64,000 nucleotides of DNA from Streptomyces megasporus (GCF_000718985.1 NZ_JODL01000003.1:208819-272818); one strand, 5' to 3'; positions 32,508-41,662 are shown, counted from the stretch's first letter. Numbers and translations: made by a program. Notes: a model not told the origin generated them from the letters alone.

Positions 32508-34249
32508 CGACCGACCACACCCCGCGGCCCCGCCGGACCCCCGAGGAACTGCGCAGCCACCGGTGGTACGGCACCGACGGGCTGCGCTCCTTCAGCCACC
32601 GCGCCCGCACCCGTCAGCTCGGCTACCTCCCCGAGGAACACCTGGGCAAGCCGGTCATCGCGATCCTCAACACCTGGTCCGACATCAACCCCTGCCACCA
32701 GCACCTGCGCGAGCGCGCCGAGGCCGTCAAGCGCGGGGTGTGGCAGGCCGGCGGCTTCCCGCTGGAGTTCCCGGTCTCCACCCTCTCGGAGACCTTCCAG
32801 AAGCCGACCCCCATGCTCTACCGCAACCTGCTGTCCCTGGAGACCGAGGAGCTGCTGCGCTCCTACCCGGTGGACGGCGCGGTGCTGATGGGCGGCTGCG
32901 ACAAGACCACCCCCGCCCTGCTGATGGGAGCGGCCAGCGCCGACCTGCCCACCGTCTTCGTCCCCGCCGGACCCATGCTGCGCGGCCACTGGCGCGGCGA
33001 GACCCTGGGCTCGGGCACGGACATGTGGCGGTACTGGGACGACAAGCGCGCCGGACTCATCGGCGACTGCGAGATGGCCGAGCTGGAGTGCGGCCTGGCC
33101 CGCTCGCCCGGCCACTGCATGACCATGGGCACCGCCTCGACGATGACCGGCGCCGCCGAGGCCCTGGGCGTCACCATGCCCGGCGCGTCCTCCATCCCCG
33201 CCGTCGACTCCGGGCACGCCCGGATGGCCGCCGCGGCCGGGCTGAGGATCGTGGAGATGGTGTGGACCGACCGCAGGCTCTCCACCGTCCTGACCCGCGA
33301 GGCGTACGAGGACGCCGTCGCGTGCGTGTGCGCGCTGGGCGGCTCGACCAACGCCGTCATCCACCTCATCGCCATGGCCAAACGCTCCGGCGTCGACCTC
33401 ACCCTGGACGACTTCGACCGGATCGCCCGCACCACCCCGGTGCTGGCCAACCTCAGACCCGGCGGGGCGTACCTGATGGAGGACTTCCACCACGCCGGCG
33501 GGATGCCCGGCTTCCTCTCCCGGCTGCGGGAGCACCTCCACCTGGACCGTCCCACCGTCGCCCACGACACGCTGCGCGAGCAGATCGCCGGCGCGCTCGT
33601 CCACGACGACGACGTCATCCGCACCACCGACGACCCCCTGGCCACCGAGGGCGGCATCGCCGTCCTGCGCGGCAACCTCGCCCCCGACGGCGCCGTCATC
33701 AAGCACATCGCCGCCGAGCCGCACCTGCTCAGGCACACCGGCCCCGCGGTCGTCTTCGACGACTACCGCACCATGCAGGCCACCATCGACGACCCCGCGC
33801 TGGGCATCACCGCCGAGAGCGTGCTGGTGCTGCGCGGCTCGGGCCCGCTGGGCGGACCCGGCATGCCGGAGTACGGGATGCTGCCCATCCCCGACCACCT
33901 GCTCAAGCAGGGCGTGCGCGACATGGTCCGCATCTCCGACGCCCGGATGAGCGGCACCAGCTACGGCACCTGCGTCCTCCACGTCGCCCCCGAGTCACAC
34001 GTGGGCGGGCCACTGGCCCTGGTGGAGACCGGCGACCTGATCACCCTCGACGTCGCCGCGCGCACCCTGCGCCTGGAGGTCGACGACGCGGAGCTGGCCA
34101 GGCGCCGGGACCGGTGGCGACCGCCGGCGGCGCGCTACGGACGCGGCTACGGGGCGCTCTACGAGGAGCACATCACCCAGGCCGACACCGGCTGCGACTT
34201 CGCCTTCCTCGCCCGGCCCGGCGAGGTCCCCGAGCCCTACGCGGGCTGA
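32504..34249 (+). CDS. IlvD/Edd-family sugar-acid dehydratase, L-arabinonate type
   Basis: A 581-residue [Fe-S] dehydratase that removes water from aldonic acids to give 2-keto-3-deoxy acids. Cluster cysteines: TWSDINPCHQH (near residue 64), LMGGCDKTTPALLMG and SPGHCMTMGTASTMTGAAE; the C-terminal motif is SDARMSGTSYGTCVLHVAPE. The start PEELRSHRWYGTDGLRSFSH and its overall length match L-arabinonate dehydratase rather than IlvD. The ATG overlaps the previous stop by four bases. With the neighbouring enzyme it would carry L-arabinonate toward alpha-ketoglutaric semialdehyde. Other pentonates or hexonates are possible substrates. Confidence 0.87.
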   Translation: MTTDHTPRPRRTPEELRSHRWYGTDGLRSFSHRARTRQLGYLPEEHLGKPVIAILNTWSDINPCHQHLRERAEAVKRGVWQAGGFPLEFPVSTLSETFQKPTPMLYRNLLSLETEELLRSYPVDGAVLMGGCDKTTPALLMGAASADLPTVFVPAGPMLRGHWRGETLGSGTDMWRYWDDKRAGLIGDCEMAELECGLARSPGHCMTMGTASTMTGAAEALGVTMPGASSIPAVDSGHARMAAAAGLRIVEMVWTDRRLSTVLTREAYEDAVACVCALGGSTNAVIHLIAMAKRSGVDLTLDDFDRIARTTPVLANLRPGGAYLMEDFHHAGGMPGFLSRLREHLHLDRPTVAHDTLREQIAGALVHDDDVIRTTDDPLATEGGIAVLRGNLAPDGAVIKHIAAEPHLLRHTGPAVVFDDYRTMQATIDDPALGITAESVLVLRGSGPLGGPGMPEYGMLPIPDHLLKQGVRDMVRISDARMSGTSYGTCVLHVAPESHVGGPLALVETGDLITLDVAARTLRLEVDDAELARRRDRWRPPAARYGRGYGALYEEHITQADTGCDFAFLARPGEVPEPYAG

Positions 34250-34320
34250 TCCGCGCACGCGCGCCACCGCGCCGTCCGCCACCGCACCGCACGACGCGCC
34301 CCACGATCCCCACCGACATC

Positions 34321-34335
34321 TCGAACGACGTTCGA
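34321..34335. promoter_or_regulatory. 15-bp perfect palindrome before the sugar permeases
   Basis: TCGAACG-A-CGTTCGA is an exact inverted repeat in the 118-base gap between the dehydratase and the first permease, 33 bases before the start. A partial copy (CATTCGACGA) follows. It could be an operator for an internal promoter; the protein that binds is unknown. Confidence 0.5.
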
Positions 34336-34367
34336 CAGTCATTCGACGACAGAACGGAGCCCCGGCA

Positions 34368-35315
34368 ATGGCCCTCACCGCCGTGCCGAAGAAGCGCGCC
34401 CTGTCAGGGAGGCCAGGCACACCCGGCACACCCGGCACGTCAGGGAAACGCGGCCTGCCGTATCTGCTGATCGCACCGGCCGGCCTGCTGATGCTGGGTT
34501 TCATCGCCTACCCGATGCTCAGCGTCATCTACTACAGCCTCCAGCACTACAACGTCACCAAGCCCTGGCGGAACGGCTACGCGGGTCTGGAGAACTTCCG
34601 GGAGGTCTTCTTCGAGGACCCGCTGTTCTGGCAGACCCTCGCCTTCAGCGCCAAGTGGGTCGTCGTGGAGGTCTCCCTCCAACTCGTCTTCGGGCTGGCG
34701 CTCGCGCTGATCGTCAACCAGACGTTCGTGGGACGCGGCATCGCCCGGGCCCTGGTCTTCTCGCCCTGGGCCGTGTCCGGCGTGCTCACCACCACCATCT
34801 GGATCCTGCTCTACAACCCCTCCACCGGCCTGAGCCGCTACCTGGCCGACGTCGGCATCGGCGAGTACGGCACCTCGGTGCTCTCCGACACCGGCACCGT
34901 CTTCTGGGCGGCCGTCCTGGCCGAACTCTGGCGCGGCGTCCCCTTCTTCGCGATCCTCATCCTGGCCGACCTGCAGTCCGTCTCCAAGGACCTGTACGAG
35001 GCGGCCTCCGTGGACGGGGCGAGCCGCTTCCGGCAGTTCTGGCACATCACCCTGCCGCATCTGAAGGACGCGATCATCCTCTCCACGCTGCTGCGCGCGG
35101 TGTGGGAGTTCAACAACGTCGACCTGCTCTACACCCTCACCGGCGGCGGCCCGGCGGGCGTGACGACGACACTCCCGCTCTACGTCGCCAACACCGGGAT
35201 CGAGGGCCACGACTTCGGCTACGCCTCCGCGCTGACCACCGTGGCCTTCGTGATCCTCCTGTTCTGCTCGATCCTCTACCTGCGCCTGAGCAAGTTCGGA
35301 GGCGACGACAAGTGA
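34368..35315 (+). CDS. ABC sugar transporter permease (MalF/UgpA type)
   Basis: A 315-residue permease with six membrane segments and the EAA loop YEAASVDGASRFRQFWHITL, which contacts the ATPase. The N-terminus (about 25 residues) has GTPGTPGTSG repeats and is cytoplasmic. It pairs with the next permease and the lipoprotein at 40214. No ATPase gene is present here; CUT1 importers in streptomycetes normally share the MsiK ATPase encoded elsewhere. The 3' end overlaps the next gene (GTGA). Confidence 0.93.
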   Translation: MALTAVPKKRALSGRPGTPGTPGTSGKRGLPYLLIAPAGLLMLGFIAYPMLSVIYYSLQHYNVTKPWRNGYAGLENFREVFFEDPLFWQTLAFSAKWVVVEVSLQLVFGLALALIVNQTFVGRGIARALVFSPWAVSGVLTTTIWILLYNPSTGLSRYLADVGIGEYGTSVLSDTGTVFWAAVLAELWRGVPFFAILILADLQSVSKDLYEAASVDGASRFRQFWHITLPHLKDAIILSTLLRAVWEFNNVDLLYTLTGGGPAGVTTTLPLYVANTGIEGHDFGYASALTTVAFVILLFCSILYLRLSKFGGDDK

Positions 35316-36220
35316 CCGCCGCACTCGCAGAGAAGGGCGCCCACGTGCCCGCCCCGGCCGACGGCGAGACCCCGCCTCCGGTCGAGGGGAGGACGCGCCG
35401 GCGGCGGCCGGCCGACCAGCCGCCGCGTTGGCAGATCTTCCTCCCCCTGGGGCTCTACCTGCTGTTCACGCTCATCCCCTTCTACTGGATGCTGCTGTTC
35501 GCGCTGCGCCCCGCCGGTTCGACCTCGCTGGTGCCCTGGCCGGTCACCTTCGAGCACTTCGAGAAGGTCTGGAACGAACGGAGCTTCGGCACCTACTTCC
35601 TCAACAGCACCTATGTCGGCATCGCCTCGATGGTGATGACCACGGTGGTGGCGCTGGCCGGCGGGTATGCCCTGGCACGCTTCCGGTTCCGCCTGAAGAA
35701 CGCCTTCATGCTGGCGCTGCTGTGCTCGCAGTTCATCCCCGGCGCGCTGATGCTCGTCCCGCTGTTCGAGACCTTCCGCAACCTCCAGCTCATCAACTCC
35801 GTGTGGAGCGTGATCATCGCGGAGACGGTCTTCCAGCTCCCGCTGTCGATGATCCTCATCAGCGGCTTCATCAAGAACGTCCCCGAGTCGCTGGAGGAGG
35901 CCGCCTGGGTGGACGGCTGCTCCCGGATACGCGCCTTCCTGGCCATCGTGCTGCCGATGCTGCGGCCCGGACTGATCGCGGTGGGCTCCTTCGCCTTCGT
36001 GCACAGTTGGAACCACTTCCTGTTCGCCCTGATGTTCCTCTCCTCCCAGGACAAGCAGACCATCCCGGTCGGCCTCAACACCCTCATCGGCGCGGACAGC
36101 GTGGACCTCGGCGCGCTCGCCGCGGGCGGCGTGGTCGCCGCGGTGCCCGTGGTGATCATCTTCGCCTTCATCCAGAAGTGGCTGATCACCGGTTTCAGCG
36201 CGGGGGCGGTGAAGGGCTGA
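35312..36220 (+). CDS. ABC sugar transporter permease (MalG/UgpE type)
   Basis: A 302-residue permease with six membrane segments and the EAA loop LEEAAWVDGCSRIRAFLAIV. The first 45 residues are a charged cytoplasmic extension (ADGETPPPVEGRTRRRRPAD). GTG at 35312 overlaps the previous stop by four bases. The stop shares one base with the following oxidoreductase start (TGATG), so import and processing genes are coupled. Likely substrates are arabinan or pectin oligosaccharides, judged from neighbours. Confidence 0.93.
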   Translation: MTAALAEKGAHVPAPADGETPPPVEGRTRRRRPADQPPRWQIFLPLGLYLLFTLIPFYWMLLFALRPAGSTSLVPWPVTFEHFEKVWNERSFGTYFLNSTYVGIASMVMTTVVALAGGYALARFRFRLKNAFMLALLCSQFIPGALMLVPLFETFRNLQLINSVWSVIIAETVFQLPLSMILISGFIKNVPESLEEAAWVDGCSRIRAFLAIVLPMLRPGLIAVGSFAFVHSWNHFLFALMFLSSQDKQTIPVGLNTLIGADSVDLGALAAGGVVAAVPVVIIFAFIQKWLITGFSAGAVKG

Positions 36221-37548
36221 TGACCTCCTCCGCTCCCACCCCCTCGCGAACCATCTTGCGAACCCCCCTGCCGACCTCTCCGCGTCCTCCTCTGCGAACC
36301 CCCTTGCCCGTCGTCCTCGCCGGCGCCCGCGGCCACGGCCGCCGGCACCTGGAGAACATCCGCCTCCTCGCCGAGCGCGGCCTGGTCGAACCGGTCGGGA
36401 TCTGCGAGGTGAACCCCCTCACCGCCGAGGAACTGGACGGCTTCGGCGAGTTGGAACAGTCCACCGACCTCGCCGCCCTGCTGGAACGCACCGGCGCACG
36501 CGTCGCCGTGATCTGCACCCCGATCCACACCCACGTCGACCTGGCGCTGACCGCCGCCGAACGCGGCGTCCACGTGCTGCTGGAGAAGCCGCCCGCGCCC
36601 TCCTACGCCGAGTTCGAGCGGATGGTCGAGGGGCTGCGGGCCGCCGGGGTCGCCTGCCAGATCGGCTTCCAGTCCCTGGGCTCGCACGCCGTCACCGCCA
36701 TCCGCGACCTGGTCGCCGACGGCGCGATCGGCGAGGTGCGGGGCATCGGAGCGGCCGGGGCGTGGTCCCGCGACCTGGCCTACTGGGCCCGCTCCCCCTG
36801 GGCCGGGCGGCGCAGACTGGACGGCCGGGACGTGGTGGACGGAGTCCTCACCAACCCCCTCGCCCACGCCGTCGCGACCGCGCTGCGCATCGACGGCGGC
36901 GACCGTGCCGAGGACGTCGCCGGCATCGAGTTGGAGCTGTACCGCGCCAACGCCATCGAGGCCGACGACACCTCCTGCGTCCGCATCCGCACCACGCACG
37001 ACGGCAAGGCGGGAGAGATCACCGCCGCCGTGACACTGTGCGCGGAGCGGCCCGGCGAACCGTACGTCGTCGTCCACGGCACCGAGGGCCGTATCACCTT
37101 CTGGTACAAGGAGGACCGCGTCCGGCTGGAACGCCGCGGCCGGGAGCCCGAGACCACCGAGCACGCCCGCACCGACCTGCTGCGCAACCTCGTCGCCCAC
37201 CTGGTCGAGGGGGAGGAGCTGCTGGTGCCGCCCGAGCGCACCGGCGCCTTCATGCGGCTGGTGGAGGCCGTCCGCACCGCCCCCGATCCGCGACCGCTGC
37301 CCGCGGACGCCTGGCGGACCGAGCCCGAGGGGGGCGGCGTCGGCTCCGCGCGGCGGATCGTCACCGGCATCGACGACCTGGTCGCCGCCGGCGCCGAGCG
37401 GCTGGCCCTGTACTCCGAACTGTCCGGCGAGGGCGGCCCGACCGGCCAAGCCGGCCCGCGGGCCGACTGGGCCGTGCCCGCGGTGTCCGTGGGCGAAGCG
37501 GTGGGCGAAGCGGTGGGGGAGCCCGGGGGAGAGGGGGCCGGAGCATGA
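36220..37548 (+). CDS. Gfo/Idh/MocA-family oxidoreductase
   Basis: A 442-residue NAD(P)-dependent sugar oxidoreductase. After about 30 Pro/Arg-rich residues comes the Rossmann motif VVLAGARGHGRRHLENIRLL, a GxGxxG variant. The catalytic LLEKPPAPSYAEFERMVEGL (EKP) is at about residues 125-145. The long C-terminal domain ends in a low-complexity VGEAVGEAVGEPGGEG tail. It is translationally coupled to the permease before it and overlaps the DUF6807 gene by four bases. Possible roles are L-arabinose (or other pyranose) dehydrogenase for the oxidative pathway, or an oxidase in redox-assisted glycoside cleavage. Confidence 0.85.
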   Translation: MTSSAPTPSRTILRTPLPTSPRPPLRTPLPVVLAGARGHGRRHLENIRLLAERGLVEPVGICEVNPLTAEELDGFGELEQSTDLAALLERTGARVAVICTPIHTHVDLALTAAERGVHVLLEKPPAPSYAEFERMVEGLRAAGVACQIGFQSLGSHAVTAIRDLVADGAIGEVRGIGAAGAWSRDLAYWARSPWAGRRRLDGRDVVDGVLTNPLAHAVATALRIDGGDRAEDVAGIELELYRANAIEADDTSCVRIRTTHDGKAGEITAAVTLCAERPGEPYVVVHGTEGRITFWYKEDRVRLERRGREPETTEHARTDLLRNLVAHLVEGEELLVPPERTGAFMRLVEAVRTAPDPRPLPADAWRTEPEGGGVGSARRIVTGIDDLVAAGAERLALYSELSGEGGPTGQAGPRADWAVPAVSVGEAVGEAVGEPGGEGAGA

Positions 37549-38480
37549 CCGAGCCGCGCACCGACACCGTCCATGTCGATCCCCACGCCGACCCCCACGC
37601 CGATTCCCGGGCCGACGCTCCCGCCGGAACGGACGAGACCGTGGCGCTGCGCTGCGGCGGACGGACCGTGGCCCACTACGAGCACCGGCCGCGCCTCGCC
37701 GAGCGCGAGTCCCCCCGCCCCTACCTCCACCCCGTCCGCACCCTGGGCGGCACGGTCGTCACCGAACTGCGGCCCGCCGACCACGTGCACCACCTGGGGG
37801 TGAGCATGGCCGTCCCGGACGTCTCCGGCACCAACTTCTGGGGCGGACGCACCTTCGTCCGCGGCCGGGGCCCCACCGAGTTGGACAACCACGGACGCCA
37901 ACGGCACCTGGCGTGGCTGCACCGGGGCGAGGACGGCTTCACCGAGGAACTCGCCTGGGAACGCGACGGCACGCGGCTGCTCACCGAGCGCCGCACCGTC
38001 ACCGCCCGGACCCTGGACGACACCTGCTGGGCGCTGGACTTCACCACCGAACTGACCAACGTCCGCGCCGAGACGCTGTCCATCGGCAGCCCGGCGACCA
38101 ACGGCCGGCCCGGCGCCGGCTACGGCGGCTTCTTCTGGCGCCCGCCGATCGGCCCCCGCCCGCCCGAGGTGTTCACCGCCGACGCCACCGGAGAGGAGGC
38201 GGTGCACGGCTCGCCGGCGCCCTGGCTGGCGATGGCCTCCGACACCTGGACGCTGGTCTTCGCCTGCGCGGACGCCGCCGGCCGCCACGACCCGTGGTTC
38301 GTGCGCGCCGCCGAGTACCCGGGCGTGGGCTCCGCGCCGGCCTGGGACCGCAGACTGCCGCTGCCGCCGGGCGGGAGGCTCGTCCGACGCGTGGTCACCG
38401 CGGTCGTCGACGGCCGGCTGGACCGCGCCGCGGCGGCCCGGATCGCCGCCCGCCTCACCGGAGAGGAGACGACCCCGTGA
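37545..38480 (+). CDS. DUF6807 (PmoA-family) protein
   Basis: A 311-residue cytosolic protein of the DUF6807 family, labelled PmoA-like in databases although it is unrelated to membrane methane monooxygenase. Visible family blocks: LHPVRTLGGTVVTELRPADH, HVHHLGVSMAVPDVSGTNFW, GGFFWRPPIGPRPPEV and HGSPAPWLAMAS. The HVHHLG histidines and a beta-rich make-up suggest a metal-assisted sugar-binding beta-sandwich, but this is inference. It overlaps both the Gfo/Idh/MocA and the GH43 genes by four bases. Function unknown; context says intracellular oligosaccharide processing. Confidence 0.82.
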   Translation: MTEPRTDTVHVDPHADPHADSRADAPAGTDETVALRCGGRTVAHYEHRPRLAERESPRPYLHPVRTLGGTVVTELRPADHVHHLGVSMAVPDVSGTNFWGGRTFVRGRGPTELDNHGRQRHLAWLHRGEDGFTEELAWERDGTRLLTERRTVTARTLDDTCWALDFTTELTNVRAETLSIGSPATNGRPGAGYGGFFWRPPIGPRPPEVFTADATGEEAVHGSPAPWLAMASDTWTLVFACADAAGRHDPWFVRAAEYPGVGSAPAWDRRLPLPPGGRLVRRVVTAVVDGRLDRAAAARIAARLTGEETTP

Positions 38481-40072
38481 CGGCCCTCCCCAAGACCCCC
38501 GCCCCCGCCGGCCCGCCGGCCCCCGAGACCGGCGTGCCGGTGTACCGCAATCCGGTGCTGAACGCCGACTGGTCGGACCCCGACGTCATCGCCGTCGGCG
38601 ACGACTACTACCTGACGGCGTCCAGCTTCGGCCGCGCGCCCGGACTGCCGATCCTCCACTCCCGCGACCTGGTGAACTGGCGCATCATCGGCCACGCCCT
38701 GGAACGGCTGGAACCCGAGCAGGCGTTCACCTCGCCGCGCCACGACTGCGGCGTGTGGGCACCGTCCATCAGGCACCACGCGGGCCGCTTCTGGATCTTC
38801 TGGGGCGACCCCGACCACGGCATCTACCAGGTCAACGCCGAGGACGTCCGCGGCCCGTGGAGCAGACCGCACCTGTTGAAGGCGGGCCGGGGACTGATCG
38901 ATCCCTGCCCGCTGTGGGACGACGACGGCCGCGCCTGGCTGGTGCACGCCTGGGCCAAGTCCCGCTCCGGGATCAAGAACCGGCTGACCGGCCACCGGAT
39001 GAGCCCCGACGGCCGGGAACTCCTCGACACGGGCCGCACGGTCGTGGACGGCGACGCGCTGCCCGGCTGGTTCACCCTGGAGGGCCCCAAGCTCTACAAG
39101 CACGCCGGCTGGTACTGGATCTTCGCCCCGGCCGGAGGAGTGGAGACCGGCTGGCAGGGCGCCTTCCGCTCGCGGAACGTCCTCGGCCCCTACGAGGGGC
39201 GCGTCGTCCTCGAACAGGGAGACACGGACGTCAACGGACCCCACCAGGGCGCGTGGGTGCGGGCGGCCGACGGCAGCGACTGGTTCCTCCACTTCCAACA
39301 CCGCGGCCCCTACGGGCGGGTGGTGCACCTCCAGCCGATGCGCTGGACCGACGAGGGCGAAGGGGAGGAGGCGGGCTGGCCGGTGATCGGGAACGACGGC
39401 GAGCCCGTCGCCGCCCACACCGGACCCGTCCCCGTGGAGCAGACCACCGTCCCCGCCCGCGACGACGACTTCCCCGGTGGACGCTTCGGCCGCCAGTGGT
39501 CGTGGACGGCCAACCCTCCCCTGGCATCCGACCGGGGAAACCACGGGGAAGGCTGGACGGTCGCCCACTCCGGCGACGGCCTGTGGCTGGTCTGCCGCCG
39601 CACCGCCGACGCCCACGACCTGCGCGCACTGCCCAACGTGCTGGTCCAGCGGCTGCCCGGCGACCCGTGCGTGGTCGAGGTCGAGCTGCGGCTGGACAGC
39701 GACGAGCCCGGCGCCAAGGCCGGACTCGCCGTCCTGGGCGACGCGTTCTCCTGGATCGGACTGGAGCGGGACGACTCCGGCATCCGACTGGTGCACCGCT
39801 TCGCCGAGTCGGTCGCCGAACACGAGCGGGACGCCGCGCACCCCCGGCCCGCCCCGAACGGCCGCGCGCGGCTGCGCGTGGAGATCCTCCCCGGCGCGCG
39901 CTGCCGCTTCTCCGCACGCACGGGGGAGGACACCGACTTCCTCCCCTCCGGTCCGCCCTTCGCCGCCACTCCCTGGCGCTGGGTCGGCGCCCAGCTCGGC
40001 CTGTTCGCCACCGCGCCCCAGGGCGGCGGCCCGGCCGGAACCGCCGCCTTCACCGGCTTCCGCGTCACCTGA
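38477..40072 (+). CDS. GH43-family glycosidase (intracellular arabinofuranosidase/xylosidase type)
   Basis: A 531-residue two-domain enzyme without signal peptide, so it acts on imported oligosaccharides. Residues 20-320 form the five-bladed propeller: NADWSDPDVIAVGDDYYLTA (catalytic base Asp), LIDPCPLWDDDGRAWLVHAW (second Asp) and TLEGPKLYKHAGWYWIFAPA (acid Glu). The C-terminal beta-sandwich (about 325-531) begins near DDDFPGGRFGRQWSWTANPP. GH43 enzymes cut arabinose or xylose residues; the specificity is not readable here. GTG at 38477 overlaps the DUF6807 stop by four bases. Confidence 0.9.
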   Translation: MTALPKTPAPAGPPAPETGVPVYRNPVLNADWSDPDVIAVGDDYYLTASSFGRAPGLPILHSRDLVNWRIIGHALERLEPEQAFTSPRHDCGVWAPSIRHHAGRFWIFWGDPDHGIYQVNAEDVRGPWSRPHLLKAGRGLIDPCPLWDDDGRAWLVHAWAKSRSGIKNRLTGHRMSPDGRELLDTGRTVVDGDALPGWFTLEGPKLYKHAGWYWIFAPAGGVETGWQGAFRSRNVLGPYEGRVVLEQGDTDVNGPHQGAWVRAADGSDWFLHFQHRGPYGRVVHLQPMRWTDEGEGEEAGWPVIGNDGEPVAAHTGPVPVEQTTVPARDDDFPGGRFGRQWSWTANPPLASDRGNHGEGWTVAHSGDGLWLVCRRTADAHDLRALPNVLVQRLPGDPCVVEVELRLDSDEPGAKAGLAVLGDAFSWIGLERDDSGIRLVHRFAESVAEHERDAAHPRPAPNGRARLRVEILPGARCRFSARTGEDTDFLPSGPPFAATPWRWVGAQLGLFATAPQGGGPAGTAAFTGFRVT

Positions 40073-40213
40073 GATCGCCGGGTCCCGGGGACGAGGACCC
40101 ACCGACCCATCCCGCACCACCCGCACCACCCGTACGGACGACCCACCCCGGCACTCACACGACCCACAGCACCCACGCAACCGCACGACCGAGAACCGAG
40201 AGAAGAGCCGACG

Positions 40214-41560
40214 ATGAACCAAGACCTCCGCCGCAGAGCCCGCATCCGCTCCCTGCTGGCCCTGGGCGTCAGCGCGACCCTCGCCCTCACCGCCACCGCC
40301 TGCGGCGACTCGGGCACCGAGGCCGGCAGCGAGGGAGACGGCAAGGGCAAGATCGTCTTCTGGGACAACAACGGTGGCGTGCGCACCGACGTCTGGAAGA
40401 AGATCATCGCCGAGTTCGAGAAGGAGAACCCGGACATCGACGTCGAGTACGTCGGCATACCGATCGCCGACGTGCAGTCCAAGTACGACACCGCCATCCA
40501 GGGCGGCGGCGACAGCCTGCCGGACGTCGGCATGGTCGGCACCGCCTACCTCGCCAACATGGTCGCCCAGGGGGCGCTCGAACCGGTCACCGACCGGATC
40601 GAGGACAGCTCGCTGAAGGGCAAGCTGGTCAAGGGCATGGTCGACAGCGTCGAGGCCGCCGGCGGTCAGGACGGAGAACTGTTCACCGTCCCGACCTCGG
40701 CCAACCAGGGCGTGCTGTGGTACCGCACCGACCTGTTCGACAAGGCCGGCCTGGAGCCCCCCACCACGTGGGAGAACTTCTACAAGGCCGCCGAGGAGCT
40801 GACGGACAAGAAGAACAACCGCTTCGGCTTCACCATCCGAGGCGGCGCGGGCTCCATCGCCCAGGCGCTGGAGATGATGTACGCCCAGTCCGGCATCGAC
40901 AGCTTCTGGGACGGCGACAAGACCACCGTCAACGCCCCCGAGAACGTCAAGGCCCTGGAGAAGTACGCCGCCCTGTACAACAAGGTCACGCCCAAGGCCG
41001 ACCTGAACAACGACTTCACCAAGATGGTCGCCACCTTCACCGGCGGCGAGGTCGGCATGCTCCAGCACAACCTGGGCTCCTACACCGACCACGTGAAGGC
41101 GTTCGGCGAGGAGAAGATCGACGGACTGCCGATGCCGCCCTCCGAGGACGGCGGCCCGCGCACCATGGTCTCCAACCCGGTCGACGGGCTGGGGCTGTTC
41201 AAGGCCGGCAAGAACAAGGCCGCGGCCTGGAAGTTCATCGAGTTCGCCGCGTCGGCGGAGATGAACAGCCTCTGGAACGAGTCGGCCGGCGCCATCCCCG
41301 CCCACACCGACGCCGCGGACGACGAGTGGATCGGCAAGGCCAAGCCCACCAAGACGGCCATGGAGTCGCTGGACGACCCGGACACCAGGATCGTCCAGCT
41401 CCCGTACTACCTGCCGGACTGGAACAGCATCAGCAAGGCCGACACCGAACCCAACTTCCAGAAGCTGCTCCTGGGCCAGATGACCGCCAAGGAGTTCGCC
41501 GACGACCTCGCCAAGAGGCTCGACGCGGCGCAGGCCGAGTGGAAGGAACAGATGGGCTGA
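40214..41560 (+). CDS. sugar ABC transporter solute-binding lipoprotein
   Basis: A 448-residue extracellular binding protein of the family 1 type. The signal ends in a lipobox, LTATACGD, with the acylated cysteine near residue 30. Then KIVFWDNNGGVRTDVWKKII and the usual AAWKFIEFAASAEMNSLWNE region. It delivers oligosaccharides to the permeases at 34368-36220. It lies at the end of the coupled gene run, 141 bases after GH43, with GAGAAGAG upstream of the ATG at 40214. Confidence 0.94.
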   Translation: MNQDLRRRARIRSLLALGVSATLALTATACGDSGTEAGSEGDGKGKIVFWDNNGGVRTDVWKKIIAEFEKENPDIDVEYVGIPIADVQSKYDTAIQGGGDSLPDVGMVGTAYLANMVAQGALEPVTDRIEDSSLKGKLVKGMVDSVEAAGGQDGELFTVPTSANQGVLWYRTDLFDKAGLEPPTTWENFYKAAEELTDKKNNRFGFTIRGGAGSIAQALEMMYAQSGIDSFWDGDKTTVNAPENVKALEKYAALYNKVTPKADLNNDFTKMVATFTGGEVGMLQHNLGSYTDHVKAFGEEKIDGLPMPPSEDGGPRTMVSNPVDGLGLFKAGKNKAAAWKFIEFAASAEMNSLWNESAGAIPAHTDAADDEWIGKAKPTKTAMESLDDPDTRIVQLPYYLPDWNSISKADTEPNFQKLLLGQMTAKEFADDLAKRLDAAQAEWKEQMG

Positions 41561-41602
41561 CCGGCCCCACGACCGGCCTCACCGGCCCGACCGGCCCGAC
41601 AG

Positions 41603-41662
41603 AAGACCCCACGCAAGACCCCACGCAAGACCCCACGCAAGACCCCACGGAAGACCCCGCCG
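41603..41662. repeat. 12-bp tandem repeats (AAGACCCCACGC)
   Basis: AAGACCCCACGC three times, then AAGACCCCACGG and a divergent fifth copy, exactly in tandem, directly after the binding-protein gene. The last copy runs into the left arm of a hairpin. There are no spacers, so this is not a CRISPR array. Confidence 0.85.

Noticed and set aside
31139..34249. apparent 1036-residue fusion upstream of the IlvD-type dehydratase
   Set aside because: The upstream part is read out of frame with the GntR and DapA-family genes, which are clearly coding; the dehydratase has its own ATGA-overlapping start at 32504.
37545..38480. methane monooxygenase subunit, from the PmoA family name
   Set aside because: The protein is soluble, lacks membrane helices and copper-ligand pattern of the real enzyme; the name is an annotation artefact.
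38120..41305. 1061-codon minus-strand frame and a 1028-codon plus-strand frame (38755-41841) across GH43 and the binding protein
   Set aside because: Both are antisense or out-of-frame shadows of well-supported genes; no start signals or family features.
41603..41662. CRISPR array
   Set aside because: The 12-base units are directly tandem, with no spacers and no cas genes.
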